In this document: piece by piece, positions 7,791 to 16,686 of the stretch
How the letters are laid out: each line of letters begins with the position of its first letter
How positions within the stretch are numbered: position 1 is the first letter of the stretch
NCBI GenBank assembly: GCA_021780225.1
Contig: JAJXZF010000097.1
Span: forward strand, 1-44,534
Origin: Deltaproteobacteria bacterium
GTDB taxonomy: Bacteria; Desulfobacterota; Binatia; Binatales; Binataceae
Direction: 5' to 3'
DNA: 44,534 bases
Translations under genes and position numbers: made by a program
Notes under the pieces: generated by a model
The model's input: the letters and a program-made list of their open reading frames with translations, nothing else
Databases searched by the model: none
Told to the model about the DNA's origin: nothing

Positions 7791-8570
7791 ATGGAGCCGA
7801 GCATTTACGAATATCCCGATATTTTTCGGCGCGTCCATATGGAACGGCCGGGCGAAATTCCGGCGGAAGTGCAATTTATCAAGGAGATCTGGCGGCGCCA
7901 TCGCAAAGCGCCCGTCACACGGATGCTCGACATCGCATCGGGTAATTCGCCGCATGGGCAGATTCTCGCACGCGCCGGGACAACGGTTGTCGGGATTGAC
8001 CGTTCGTCTTCGATGATCGCGGCGGGCCGGCGGGAGCTTGAGAATGCGAATTTACGTTTTTATCGCCGGAATCTAATCAATTTTTCGATTCCCGAACGGC
8101 CTTTCGACGCCGCGATTCTGATGTCCGAGACGTTTCCGGCAATCCGCAGCAACGAGGATTTGGTCGCGCATCTGCATTCAGTAGGACGCGCGCTCAAACG
8201 GGGCGCGATTTATGTGATTGACGTCGATCGGCACGACGGCATTACGCTGGTGAAACGGCGGCGGCTATGGCGTTCGCGCCGGGTGCGGATCGGTTCATTG
8301 CGCGTCGATGTCCGCGAGTTCCATCGGCCGATCGCATGGCATGATGGAATGCATTCGATTTACGAGCTGGAATGCACGATTCGATTTCCGGGCAATCCGG
8401 TGCGCACGCGCGATTTGATTCCGGTGCGCTACACGACGCCGCCAACGATGGACCTGCTGGCGCGCGCCTCGGGCCGCTTCACGATGTTGGCCGCGTACGC
8501 CGATCTCTCCTTCGACAGGCCGCTCGATAAATGTATCGGGCGGTGGTTCGCCGTCTTGCGTCGAATCTAA
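7791..8570 (+). CDS. Class I SAM-dependent methyltransferase
   Basis: A 259-residue protein with the SAM-binding motif I as TRMLDIASGNSPHGQILA (about 43-60), an acidic end of strand 2 in VVGIDRSSSMIA, and a strand-4 region FDAAILMSETF. This is the class I Rossmann methyltransferase pattern. The target is unknown: no neighbouring pathway gene gives a clue. The Arg-rich C-terminal half (VKRRRLWRSRRVRIGSLRVD) may bind a nucleic acid or anionic lipid, which is a guess. The frame is open to 7629, but ATG 7791 fits the family N-terminus and has GAAGGG upstream. It converges with thiE, leaving a short AT-rich gap. Confidence 0.75.
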   Translation: MEPSIYEYPDIFRRVHMERPGEIPAEVQFIKEIWRRHRKAPVTRMLDIASGNSPHGQILARAGTTVVGIDRSSSMIAAGRRELENANLRFYRRNLINFSIPERPFDAAILMSETFPAIRSNEDLVAHLHSVGRALKRGAIYVIDVDRHDGITLVKRRRLWRSRRVRIGSLRVDVREFHRPIAWHDGMHSIYELECTIRFPGNPVRTRDLIPVRYTTPPTMDLLARASGRFTMLAAYADLSFDRPLDKCIGRWFAVLRRI

Positions 8571-8612
8571 AGTAATTGTTTAAATTTAAATGTTTGCCGC
8601 GGCCGGCCTGGT

Positions 8613-9290
8613 TTATTTTGCGGAATCGCACGCGACCAATAGATCGCGTGCGGCGGCGCCGGGATCGGCCGCGCCAATCACAGCGCCGATAACGGCCACG
8701 CCCACCATTTTCGTCAAGTAGCCGAAATTCAGTTCCTGGCTCATCTGGCCAATGCGTTCGGCCGTTATGCCGCCGAGCGCGTAAAGCGGAAGGGAGGAGC
8801 GTGCGCAGGCTGCGGCAAGTTCGGAAAGTCCAGCAGCCGACGTGTACGCCGCTTTGGAAATCGGATCGAAAACCGGTCCGAAGACGACGAAATCAGCGGC
8901 GGACGAAGCGTTGGCCGCTTCCGCGACGGTATGAATCGACACGCCGATTAGACCCGATGATCCCAGCAGTGCGCGGGCGTCGGCGGGATCGAATGAATCG
9001 GCCGGTAGATGCACGCCATCGGCGCCGATCGCGAGCGCGACGTCGATCCTGTCGTTGATCAGCAGAGGGGCGCGATATTGAGCGCAGACGCTTCGCATCG
9101 CCCGGCCGAGATTCACCAGTTCGCGCGCGTCAAGGTCTTTTTCCCGCAACTGTATGGCGACCGCGCCGGGCGGAGCGACTTCCGCCGCACCGCGCAGCGC
9201 ACGCGCGGCGACGTCAACAATTCCGCCGTTGGCCGCGGCCAAACGCCGGTCCGTAATCAGATAGAGCCGAAAAGCCGGTCGGGGCCGCAT
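8613..9290 (-). CDS. thiE: Thiamine phosphate synthase
   Basis: A 225-residue ThiE, which joins HMP pyrophosphate and thiazole phosphate to make thiamine phosphate in the cytoplasm. Family segments are RLYLITDRR at the N-terminus, AIQLREKDLDARELV (pyrophosphate-binding), LLINDRIDVALAIGADGVHLP, and FGPVFDPISKAAY. The last usually reads GP.F.T.SK, so the loop is slightly divergent. YALGGIT closes the barrel. The start ATG 9290 lies three bases after the thiG stop, so the two are co-transcribed from the TPP riboswitch promoter. It is the last gene of thiS-thiG-thiE. Confidence 0.93.
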   Translation of the reverse strand: MRPRPAFRLYLITDRRLAAANGGIVDVAARALRGAAEVAPPGAVAIQLREKDLDARELVNLGRAMRSVCAQYRAPLLINDRIDVALAIGADGVHLPADSFDPADARALLGSSGLIGVSIHTVAEAANASSAADFVVFGPVFDPISKAAYTSAAGLSELAAACARSSLPLYALGGITAERIGQMSQELNFGYLTKMVGVAVIGAVIGAADPGAAARDLLVACDSAK

Positions 9291-9293
9291 CCG

Positions 9294-10070
9294 TCAGCGG
9301 ATTAAACCGTCAAGCGGGCTGGATGCGGTGGCGTAGAGTTTTCGCTCGATGCGGCCGGCCAGATAGGCGGTGCGGCCTGCCTCCACGCCCATCCGAATCG
9401 CCCGCGCCATCGCGAGCGGGTCGCGCGCGCCGGCGATCGCGGAGTTGACGAGCAGCGCGTCGCATCCCAATTCAATCGCGAACGCCGCGTCGGACGCCGT
9501 GCCGACCCCCGCATCGACGATGACCGGCAACTTCGCCTGCTCAAGGATGATGCGCAGATTGTACGGATTCCGAACGCCCAGTCCGGAACCGATCGGCGCG
9601 GCCAGCGGCATCACCGCGGCGCATCCGATTTCGGCGAGCTTCAAGCAGGCGACCGGATCGTCCGTGATATAAGGAAGAACCTTGAAGCCTTCCTTTACCA
9701 GGATGCGTGCGGCCTCAAGGGTCGCCGGTACGTCGGGGAACAGGGTTTGCTGATCGCCGATAACTTCAAGCTTGACCAAATCGCCGACGCCGGCTTCGCG
9801 CGCGAGACGGCAGGTGCGGACCGCCTCTTCGGCCGTAAAGCATCCGGCGGTGTTCGGCAGAATCTGCCAGCGTTTGGGATCGATATAATCCAGCAGGTTT
9901 TCCCGGCCGCGATCCGTAATATTGACGCGGCGGACCGCGACCGTGACGATTTCAGCGCCGCTGGCCTCGATCGCCGCGCGGGTTTCGGCGAAGTCCCGGT
10001 ATTTGCCGGTCCCGACTATCAGCCGGGACGTGTATCGTTTGCCCGCAAGCTCGAAAGAATCGTCTTTCAT
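9294..10070 (-). CDS. thiG: Thiazole synthase
   Basis: A 258-residue ThiG, which builds the thiazole phosphate ring from deoxyxylulose phosphate, a dehydroglycine/glycine-derived imine and ThiS thiocarboxylate. Recognisable segments are [59 protein letters not shown] with the Schiff-base Lys, and [16 protein letters not shown]. The frame extends upstream to 10142 with two more Met codons. ATG 10070 is chosen because GGAG lies just before it and because it gives the usual length (about 256). It lies 46 bases after thiS. No thiF, thiH or thiO is in the window, so the sulphur and glycine steps must be encoded elsewhere. Confidence 0.94.
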   Translation of the reverse strand: MKDDSFELAGKRYTSRLIVGTGKYRDFAETRAAIEASGAEIVTVAVRRVNITDRGRENLLDYIDPKRWQILPNTAGCFTAEEAVRTCRLAREAGVGDLVKLEVIGDQQTLFPDVPATLEAARILVKEGFKVLPYITDDPVACLKLAEIGCAAVMPLAAPIGSGLGVRNPYNLRIILEQAKLPVIVDAGVGTASDAAFAIELGCDALLVNSAIAGARDPLAMARAIRMGVEAGRTAYLAGRIERKLYATASSPLDGLIR

Positions 10071-10116
10071 CAATTGCTCCGCTTGGACGGCTCCCATTGG
10101 CGTGCCCCGTCGCAAA

Positions 10117-10329
10117 TCAACCGCCGCCGACAAAATTGACAATTTCGACCACGTCGCCGGCTTTCAAGGCGGTCGCGTCCCATTGCGCGCGTGGAACGAT
10201 AGAGCGATTGATTTCTATCGCGATCCGGCCGCGCTTCAGCTTGAGCTGGTCGATTAGAGACGCCAGACAAGAGTCTCCATCGATTTTGTGCGGCTCGCCA
10301 TTTAGCGTGATTTGAAAACCGATCGCCAT
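10117..10329 (-). CDS. thiS: Sulphur carrier protein ThiS
   Basis: A 70-residue ubiquitin-like sulphur carrier. It begins [16 protein letters not shown] and ends [11 protein letters not shown], with the C-terminal Gly-Gly that is adenylated and thiocarboxylated. It is first in the thiS-thiG-thiE operon, directly downstream of the TPP riboswitch. It ends in three glycines; ThiS normally ends in GG, so one extra residue follows the usual tail. A GGAAGCG upstream of ATG 10329 is a plausible ribosome binding site and could be masked by the riboswitch platform. Confidence 0.92.
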   Translation of the reverse strand: MAIGFQITLNGEPHKIDGDSCLASLIDQLKLKRGRIAIEINRSIVPRAQWDATALKAGDVVEIVNFVGGG

Positions 10330-10371
10330 CGAAGGGACGCTTCCAGTTAAAATCCGGGAAGCGGCCCTGCC

Positions 10372-10392
10372 GCGGAACCCTGATCGTTCCGC
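10372..10392 (-). promoter_or_regulatory. Hairpin in the TPP riboswitch expression platform
   Basis: A perfect 7-bp stem (GCGGAAC / GTTCCGC, 7-nt loop) lies between the TPP aptamer and thiS. An overlapping second stem GCGGC/GCCGC (10361-10373) cannot form completely at the same time. This suggests alternative structures, but a strong U-tract is lacking, so transcription termination is uncertain. Confidence 0.4.
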
Positions 10393-10407
10393 ATTTTCGG
10401 TTTGAGG

Positions 10408-10495
10408 GGCCTGGCTTCCCTACGCCGGCATTACCCGGATCAGGTTCAAGGGGTGCTCGCTCGAGCTCTCAGTGCTTGCGCACGCCCCCAGCCGT
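10408..10495 (-). promoter_or_regulatory. TPP riboswitch (THI box)
   Basis: Read on the minus strand, this carries the THI-box consensus in order: GGGGGCGTG, CTGAGA, ACCCCTTGAACCTGATC, GGGTAATGCCGGCGTAGGGA. The closing CTGG/CCAG helix is also present. It lies directly upstream of thiS-thiG-thiE and will repress them when thiamine pyrophosphate is plentiful. The consensus is nearly perfect. Confidence 0.95.
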
Positions 10496-10500
10496 TTCGA

Positions 10501-10530
10501 GCTATATCACCACGCCTTCGATCCTGTCAA
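10501..10530 (-). promoter_or_regulatory. Sigma70 promoter of the thiamine operon
   Basis: On the minus strand TTGACA (10530-10525) is followed by an 18-base spacer and TATAGC (10506-10501). Transcription would start just before the aptamer, which supports it strongly. Confidence 0.65.
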
Positions 10531-10674
10531 AAAATTAAAATCCTGTGAATGAAACGAGGCTTTTGAGCCGCTATTCGATTGCGTAAGGCGGCCGCGCGGT
10601 GGATGATTCAAATGAAGCTCGCCCGAGCGAGCCGATTTTCTTCCGGTGACGCCGCTCCACGGCCAGACGCAAAG

Positions 10675-11799
10675 ATGACCTCAGCCATGCGCCCGACCGT
10701 GGCGGAAATCGATATAAGCGCTCTACGCGACAACTATCGCGCCCTTCGCGCATTCACCAACGGCGCCTCGATTATGGCGGTGGTGAAAGCCGACGCTTAC
10801 GGCCACGGCGCCGTCGAAATCAGCCGCGCGCTCAGAGCGGAGGGATGCGCCAGTTTTGGCGTGGCGACGGTCGAAGAAGGACGCCAATTGCGCGCCGCCG
10901 GCGTCGCCGAGCGAATCTACCTGCTGGCCGGTTATTTCGCGGACGAGGCGGACGAAATCGTCGCGCTCAATCTGACGGCTCCCATCTTTGATATTTCGTT
11001 GATCGAGCCGCTGAACCGCGCGGCGCGCGCGCACGGCCGCATTCCGACAGACACATTCCTCGAAATCGATACGGGCGCGACGCGGCTCGGCGTCGCGCCG
11101 GACGACCTCGGCGCGGCGATCGAGCGGATGCGCGGCGCCGGCGCGCTCCGCTTCGAGGGCGCGAGCACGCTGCTCGCCAACGCGGGCGATCCCGCAAGTC
11201 CGATTACCGATCGCCAGCTTGCGGCGTTCCGCGCCGCGCTCAACGCTCTGCGCGCGGCGGGCTTCGATCTGCCAAATAATCATGTGGCGAATTCGGCGGC
11301 GACCGTGCTGCGGCCTGACGCGCATTTCCATCTGATGCGCCCCGGCCTCGCGCTCTATGGATTGCCGCCGGTGCCCGCCGTGCGCGAACAGGTCGGGTTG
11401 CGGCCGGTGATGACGTTCAAGACGCGCGTGATGCAGGTTAAGCGGACGCCGGCGGGCCGCGGCGTCAGCTACGGCCATACCTTCATCACTCCGCGCGAAA
11501 GCGTGATTGGGGTGTTGCCCGTGGGCTACGCCGACGGCTACCGGCGCGGAATGCAGCAGGGCGGCGAAGTGATGGTCCGCGGACGCCGCGCGCCGGTGGT
11601 CGGCGCCGTATGCATGGACCTGACGATGATCGATTTGACCGACGTTCCGAACGCGGCGGTGGGCGACGAGGCGGTGCTGTGGGGAGGAATCGGCGAAGGC
11701 ATGATCAGCGTGAACGACGTTGCGCGGTTGGCGCAGACCATCTCGTACGAAATGCTCTGTACGGTGGGCCGGCGCGTGCCGCGCATCTACCGAGGATAA
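10675..11799 (+). CDS. alr: Alanine racemase
   Basis: A 374-residue PLP enzyme that interconverts L- and D-alanine for peptidoglycan. The PLP lysine is Lys38 in MAVVKADAYGHG. The second catalytic residue is the Tyr in GVSYGHTF. Other family segments are LEIDTGATRLGV (usually DTGM.RLG), NNHVANSAA, RPGLALYG and LPVGYADGYRR. The frame is open back to 10579, but ATG 10675 (or 10687) places the core MRPTVAEIDISALRDNY at the usual distance. It is the first gene of a compact plus-strand operon, with purH starting six bases after its stop. It is divergent from the thiamine operon. Confidence 0.94.
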   Translation: MTSAMRPTVAEIDISALRDNYRALRAFTNGASIMAVVKADAYGHGAVEISRALRAEGCASFGVATVEEGRQLRAAGVAERIYLLAGYFADEADEIVALNLTAPIFDISLIEPLNRAARAHGRIPTDTFLEIDTGATRLGVAPDDLGAAIERMRGAGALRFEGASTLLANAGDPASPITDRQLAAFRAALNALRAAGFDLPNNHVANSAATVLRPDAHFHLMRPGLALYGLPPVPAVREQVGLRPVMTFKTRVMQVKRTPAGRGVSYGHTFITPRESVIGVLPVGYADGYRRGMQQGGEVMVRGRRAPVVGAVCMDLTMIDLTDVPNAAVGDEAVLWGGIGEGMISVNDVARLAQTISYEMLCTVGRRVPRIYRG

Positions 11800-11805
11800 C
11801 CCCCA

Positions 11806-13371
11806 ATGAACGGCAAAGACGCGAAAATCACCCGCGCCATTATCGGCGTATCGGACAAGCAGGGGCTGAAAGCGCTGGCCGCGGCGCTTGAACGCAATCA
11901 AATCGAGATTCTTTCGACTGGCGGCACCCGCGCCGCGTTGCGCGAAGAAGGATTCGAAGTGCGCGCGGTCGAGGACTACACGGAATTCCCTGAAATCCTC
12001 GGCGGCCGCGTCAAGACGCTCCACCCGAAGATCCACGGCGGCATCCTCGCGCGCCGCGACGAACCGTCGCATCAGCGGCAGATGGGCTACCACTCGATCG
12101 AACCGATTGACCTTGTGGTGGTGAATTTCTACCCGTTCGAAAAGACCGTGGCGCGGCCCGGCGTAACGTTTGAGGACGCGATCGAAAATATCGATATCGG
12201 CGGGCCGGCGCTGGTGCGCGCGGCGGCCAAGAATCACGCCGACGTCACGGTCGTCGTAGATCCCGCGGATTACGCCGAAATTATCCGCGAACTCGACGCG
12301 AACGACGGCCATATCTCGGCGGAAACGCGATGGCGCCTGGCGCGCAAGGCGTTCGCCCGCGTCACCGCCTACGATTGCGCTATTTCGAACTATCTCGGCC
12401 GTTTCGCCGGCGGCGAATCCGGCGCGCTGGGCGACAGTTTCAGCCTGTCGCTGCCGCGCGCGCAGATGCTGCGCTACGGCGAGAATCCGCATCAGACCGG
12501 AGCGCTCTACGGAGATTTTCCAAAGATCGCCGAGCAGCTTCACGGCAAGGAGCTGTCGTTCAACAACGTCTTCGACATCAGCTCGGCGGTGAACCTGATC
12601 GCCGAGTTCCACGACTATTCCGACGCGGTGGTCGCGATTCTGAAGCACAACACGCCGTGCGGCGTTGGCGTGGGTCCGACCCTGAAAGCCGCATGGGACA
12701 AGGCCTTCGCGACCGATCCCGATTCGCCTTTCGGCGGAATCATTATCAGCAACCGCCCGTGGGACCTTGAATTCGCGCGCGCGGTGGATGAACTCTTCAC
12801 CGAAGTGCTGATCGCTCCCGATTATCCGGCCGAGGTGCTCGAGTTCCTGCGCAAGAAGAAGAACCGCCGCGTGATGCGGTTCCATCCAGAGGCGCTGGAT
12901 CGCTCCGAACTGGACCTCAAAAAGGTCGTCGGCGGACTGCTGGTGCAGACGCCGGATCTTGCGATCGAAGATCCGCGCGCGGCCAAGGTGGTTACGAAAC
13001 GATCGCCCACGGACGCCGAGATGCGTGCGCTGGCGTTCGGAATTCGCGTCTGCAAACACGTCAAATCCAACGCGATCGCTTTTGTCGCCGAAGATCGCAC
13101 GCTGGCGGTCGGCGGCGGCGCGACTTCGCGAATCGATCCGGTTTACGCGGCGCGGGAAAAAGCCGCCCGGCTCGGCGTCGGGCTGAACGGGTCGGTGCTG
13201 GTGTCGGAAGCGCTCTTTCCATTTCCAGACGGGCCGACGCTGGCCGCGGAGGCGGGCGCGACGGCGGTCGCGCAGCCCGGCGGCGCCGTGCGCGACGCGG
13301 AGGTGATCGCCGCCGCCGACAAGCTCGGGATGGCGATGGTTTTCACGGGCGTGCGCCATTTCCGCCACTAA
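11806..13371 (+). CDS. purH: Bifunctional AICAR transformylase / IMP cyclohydrolase
   Basis: A 521-residue PurH catalysing the last two steps of de novo IMP synthesis. The N-terminal MGS-like cyclohydrolase domain (1 to about 200) shows [19 protein letters not shown] and [13 protein letters not shown]. The C-terminal AICAR formyltransferase domain has [28 protein letters not shown] with the catalytic Lys-His, and [11 protein letters not shown]. The end [14 protein letters not shown] is the normal family C-terminus. Length is typical. It sits between alr and purD, so two purine genes are embedded in an operon with a cell-wall gene. Confidence 0.96.
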   Translation: MNGKDAKITRAIIGVSDKQGLKALAAALERNQIEILSTGGTRAALREEGFEVRAVEDYTEFPEILGGRVKTLHPKIHGGILARRDEPSHQRQMGYHSIEPIDLVVVNFYPFEKTVARPGVTFEDAIENIDIGGPALVRAAAKNHADVTVVVDPADYAEIIRELDANDGHISAETRWRLARKAFARVTAYDCAISNYLGRFAGGESGALGDSFSLSLPRAQMLRYGENPHQTGALYGDFPKIAEQLHGKELSFNNVFDISSAVNLIAEFHDYSDAVVAILKHNTPCGVGVGPTLKAAWDKAFATDPDSPFGGIIISNRPWDLEFARAVDELFTEVLIAPDYPAEVLEFLRKKKNRRVMRFHPEALDRSELDLKKVVGGLLVQTPDLAIEDPRAAKVVTKRSPTDAEMRALAFGIRVCKHVKSNAIAFVAEDRTLAVGGGATSRIDPVYAAREKAARLGVGLNGSVLVSEALFPFPDGPTLAAEAGATAVAQPGGAVRDAEVIAAADKLGMAMVFTGVRHFRH

Positions 13372-13408
13372 GCGCGCGGCGTTTCAAAATCGGTTAGAAT
13401 AAGCCGCG

Positions 13409-14725
13409 ATGAAAGTCCTGGTCGTTGGCCACGGCGCGCGCGAGCACGCGCTCTGCTGGCGGTTGAGTCAAAGTCCGTCGGTGTGGGGCCTGTACTGCAC
13501 CGGCGGCAATCCGGGCATCAATCAGATTGCGCGGCCGGTGCCGATTGAATCCGAGGATATCGAGGAACTCCGGCGCTTCGCGATCGCCGAGCGAATCGAT
13601 CTGACGATTGTCGGACCAGAGGCGCCGCTGGCGATCGGAATCGCCGACGAATTCGCGAACGTGGGTCTCACGCTCTTCGGACCAACGCGCGAAGCGGCGC
13701 AGCTTGAATCGAGCAAGGTCTTCGCGAAGGCCGTGATGCGCGCGGCGGGCGTGCCGACCGCGGATTATGCGGTGTTCAACGACGCGGCCGCGGCTGCGCA
13801 ACATGTGCGCGCGCGCGGCGGGCCGTGCGTCGTGAAGGCGGACGGCCTCGCTTTCGGCAAGGGCGTAACCGTGTGCGATGGCTCTGAACAGGCGCTCGTG
13901 GCGATCGACGACGCGATGGTCAAGCGGCGTTTTGGTCTCGCCGGCGAAGCGGTGATCGTCGAGGAGCGGCTTTCGGGCGAGGAATTATCGTTCTTCGCGT
14001 TGTGCGACGGCAAGGACGCGATTCCGCTCGGTTTCGCGCAGGACCACAAGGCGATCTACGACGGCGACCGCGGGCCAAACACCGGCGGGATGGGCGCGTA
14101 TTCGCCGGTGCCGCGCTACAACGAACAATTCGCCGCGCGCGTGATGGACGAAGTCGTTCGTCCGACGCTGCATGCGATGGCCGCGAAGGGCGCGCCGTTT
14201 CGCGGCGTGCTCTTTGCCGGCCTGATGGTTGACGGCGATCAAATCAACGTTCTCGAATACAACGTGCGTTTCGGCGATCCGGAATGCGAAGCGTTGATGA
14301 TGCGCTTCGACGGCGACCTTGCGGAGACTTTGCGCGCGGTCGCGCAGGGCAAGGCGCACGAAGCGGATTTCAGGCTGTCGCCGCAATCCGCGGTCACGAT
14401 CGTTCTCGCCGCCCAGGGTTATCCGGGAGACTATCGCAAAGGGATGAATATCACCGGGCTGGAACGGCTCGAAGGCCCCGAACCGTCGCCTGCGAAAGTC
14501 AAATGGGCGCTGGATAAAGTGCGCATCAAGGCGTTTCACGCCGCGACCGCCGTGCGCGAGGCGATGCTGGTGACGGACGGCGGCCGCGTGCTGGCGGTGA
14601 CCGCGCTGGCCGACGGTCTCGAACGCGCGGTCGCGGCGGCATACGAGGCCGCCGACATGGTGCGTTTCGAGGGCATCTACTTTCGGCGCGATATCGGACG
14701 GCGGGCGCTGGCGAGCGTGAAATGA
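13409..14725 (+). CDS. purD: Phosphoribosylamine-glycine ligase
   Basis: A 438-residue GARS of the ATP-grasp family, second step of purine synthesis. It begins MKVLVVGHGAREHALCW, then shows TIVGPEAPLAIGIADEF, CVVKADGLAFGKGV (ATP-grasp lysine loop), GPNTGGMGAYSPVPRY, and LEYNVRFGDPECEALM. Length and order are canonical. It starts 37 bases after purH; a TAGAAT in that gap could be part of a secondary promoter, but no matching -35 stands out. Its stop overlaps the tsaC start by four bases, so translation is coupled. Confidence 0.96.
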   Translation: MKVLVVGHGAREHALCWRLSQSPSVWGLYCTGGNPGINQIARPVPIESEDIEELRRFAIAERIDLTIVGPEAPLAIGIADEFANVGLTLFGPTREAAQLESSKVFAKAVMRAAGVPTADYAVFNDAAAAAQHVRARGGPCVVKADGLAFGKGVTVCDGSEQALVAIDDAMVKRRFGLAGEAVIVEERLSGEELSFFALCDGKDAIPLGFAQDHKAIYDGDRGPNTGGMGAYSPVPRYNEQFAARVMDEVVRPTLHAMAAKGAPFRGVLFAGLMVDGDQINVLEYNVRFGDPECEALMMRFDGDLAETLRAVAQGKAHEADFRLSPQSAVTIVLAAQGYPGDYRKGMNITGLERLEGPEPSPAKVKWALDKVRIKAFHAATAVREAMLVTDGGRVLAVTALADGLERAVAAAYEAADMVRFEGIYFRRDIGRRALASVK

Positions 14726-15375
14726 AAGCCGCCCGACAGCGCCTCCCGGACTCGAATATTCCAAATCCGGACGAAGCGCGAATCGCGGAGGCGGTCGCGG
14801 CGATCCGCGCCGGCGAGGTGGTGGTCTGTCCCACCGAAACTTTTTACGCGCTGGCCGCTGATGCCCGTTCGGTCAAGTCGCTCGAAAGAGTTTTTGAACT
14901 TAAAGGCCGCGACGCCGCCAAGACGATCGCGCTGATCGCGGCCGATGCGAAAATGGCGTTTTCGATCGCGCGCGAGATTCCGCATCTCGCCCGGCGGCTC
15001 GCGCGGAAGTTCTGGCCCGGGCCGCTCACTCTGGTGTTGCCGGCGCGCGATGGCCTGCCGGAGGCTTTGCTCGGTCCGGACGGCGGCGTGGGCGTGCGCG
15101 TCTCGCCCGACCGGTACGCATCCGCGCTGGCGCTGGCTTTGGACGCGCCGATCACGGCGACCAGCGCGAATCTTTCGGGCGCGCCGGCGGCGGTAACGCT
15201 CGATCCGGTCCGGCAGGCGTTCGGCGGCAAAATTAAAGTGATGCTTGACGGCGGTCGGCTGCCCGGCGGCGCGCCGAGCACGCTGGTCCGCTGCCGCGCC
15301 GGCGGTTTCGATATTCTCCGCGAGGGCGCGATTTCGCGCGACGCGATCGCCGCCGCGCTTGCTGAGCAAATTTAA
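14722..15375 (+). CDS. tsaC: L-threonylcarbamoyladenylate synthase (Sua5/YciO/YrdC family)
   Basis: A 217-residue YrdC-type protein that makes the threonylcarbamoyl-AMP used for t6A37 modification of ANN-decoding tRNAs. It shows VCPTETFYALAADARS (usual P-T-D/E-T-x-Y-x-L), VFELKGRDAAKTIALI (the KxR substrate-binding segment), KFWPGPLTLVLPA, VGVRVSPD and ATSANLSG. The extended Sua5 C-terminal domain is absent, so it is the short TsaC/YrdC form. It overlaps purD by ATGA and is followed three bases later by the DUF1015 gene. Confidence 0.9.
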   Translation: MKAARQRLPDSNIPNPDEARIAEAVAAIRAGEVVVCPTETFYALAADARSVKSLERVFELKGRDAAKTIALIAADAKMAFSIAREIPHLARRLARKFWPGPLTLVLPARDGLPEALLGPDGGVGVRVSPDRYASALALALDAPITATSANLSGAPAAVTLDPVRQAFGGKIKVMLDGGRLPGGAPSTLVRCRAGGFDILREGAISRDAIAAALAEQI

Positions 15376-15378
15376 GCG

Positions 15379-16686
15379 ATGGTTAAAGTTGCCCCGCGAA
15401 TCGCGCCGTTCCGCGCGTTGACTTATGACGCCGATCGCGCCGGCCGGCTCGAAACGTTAATCGCGCCGCCGTACGATCTGATCGACCAGCGCCGGCAGGA
15501 CGAACTGTACGCGCGCAGTCCTTACAATGTCGTTCGGCTGGAGCTGAATCGCGCGGCCGATCCATACGCATCCGCGGCGGCGGAGTTGGCCGCGTGGCGG
15601 GCGGATGGAATCCTCAAACCAGCGGCGCGGCCCGCGCTTTACCATTACACGCAAACCTTCGAGCTGGACGGACGCGGTTTGACGCGCACGGGACTGTTCG
15701 CGCGAATCCGCCTCGACGAGTTCAGCACGGGAACGATTCTGCCGCACGAACGAACCTTTCCGAAGGCGAAAGAGGATCGCTTGCGCCTGCTTGAGGCCAC
15801 GCGCGCGAATCTGAGTCCGATCTTCGGTTTGTATCCCGCTGGCGACGGCGCGCTCGCCAATTTGCTCGACGAGACCGCGCGGCGCATGCCGGATTTCGCC
15901 GCGCGCGACGATCTTGGCGTGCGGAACGAAGTCCGGGCGATCGCTGACGCGGGCGCGATCGGCATTATTCAAAAAGCGCTCGCCGACGCCCGGATTCTGA
16001 TTGCCGACGGGCATCATCGCTACGAGACCGCGCTTGAATACCGGCGCCGCCGGCGTGCGGCGGAACCCGGTACGGCGGATGCGCGCGGATTCGACTACGT
16101 GATGATTGCGCTGGTCAGATTCGACGATCCCGGACTGGTGATTTTGCCAACGCATCGCGTGGCCCGCCGCCTCGATGCCGTAGCGGCCGGCGCCTTCGAC
16201 GAGCGCGCGGGCGCGGCCTTCGCGGTCGAGAAAATCACGCACGCGGATGCGCTGCGCGCGGCCGTTGCTGAAGCGGGCCGCGGCGCGCTCGGCGTCGCGC
16301 TGAAGGGCGGCGGGTTTCGGCTGATTCGTTTGCGCGATCGGGCGGCGTTGAACGCCGCGCTGCCGGATTCACCGCCGCCGGTGCGCGAACTCGACGTAGC
16401 GATTCTTCACGCGCTGGTGTTCGATCGGATCTTCGGACTCAAGCCGGACGCGATTCGCGCGGGCGGAAATCTCGAATATACGATCGACGCGAAAGGCGCG
16501 CTCGCCGCGGTGGATTCGGGCGCGGCGGACGGCGCGTTTCTGATGGCGCCGCCAACCGTCGCGGACGTTGAAAAAGTCTGCGCGTCCGGCGCGACGATGC
16601 CCGAGAAATCCACCTACTTTCATCCCAAGCTCGCCACCGGGCTGCTGATCAATCCGCTCGACGACGGCGATATCGGCGGCGCGTGA
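15379..16686 (+). CDS. DUF1015 family protein
   Basis: A 435-residue DUF1015 protein. Hallmarks are the N-terminal RIAPFRALTYD...APPYDLID, YNVVRLELNR, ALYHYTQTFELDG, FSTGTILPHERTFPKAKEDRL and the ADGHHRYETAL motif. The family is widespread next to serine or purine biosynthesis genes. Its biochemical role is not firmly established to my knowledge. Invariant His and Arg residues suggest an enzyme. It is tightly packed in the alr-purH-purD-tsaC operon: the start is three bases after tsaC, and its TGA overlaps the next gene's GTG. No membrane or signal segment. Confidence 0.88.
   Translation: MVKVAPRIAPFRALTYDADRAGRLETLIAPPYDLIDQRRQDELYARSPYNVVRLELNRAADPYASAAAELAAWRADGILKPAARPALYHYTQTFELDGRGLTRTGLFARIRLDEFSTGTILPHERTFPKAKEDRLRLLEATRANLSPIFGLYPAGDGALANLLDETARRMPDFAARDDLGVRNEVRAIADAGAIGIIQKALADARILIADGHHRYETALEYRRRRRAAEPGTADARGFDYVMIALVRFDDPGLVILPTHRVARRLDAVAAGAFDERAGAAFAVEKITHADALRAAVAEAGRGALGVALKGGGFRLIRLRDRAALNAALPDSPPPVRELDVAILHALVFDRIFGLKPDAIRAGGNLEYTIDAKGALAAVDSGAADGAFLMAPPTVADVEKVCASGATMPEKSTYFHPKLATGLLINPLDDGDIGGA

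Noticed and set aside
10723-13368. An 881-codon open frame on the minus strand opposite alr and purH
   Set aside because: It is antisense to two clearly conserved enzymes. Its residues are Arg/His/Gly-rich without domain motifs, as expected from a GC-rich shadow frame.
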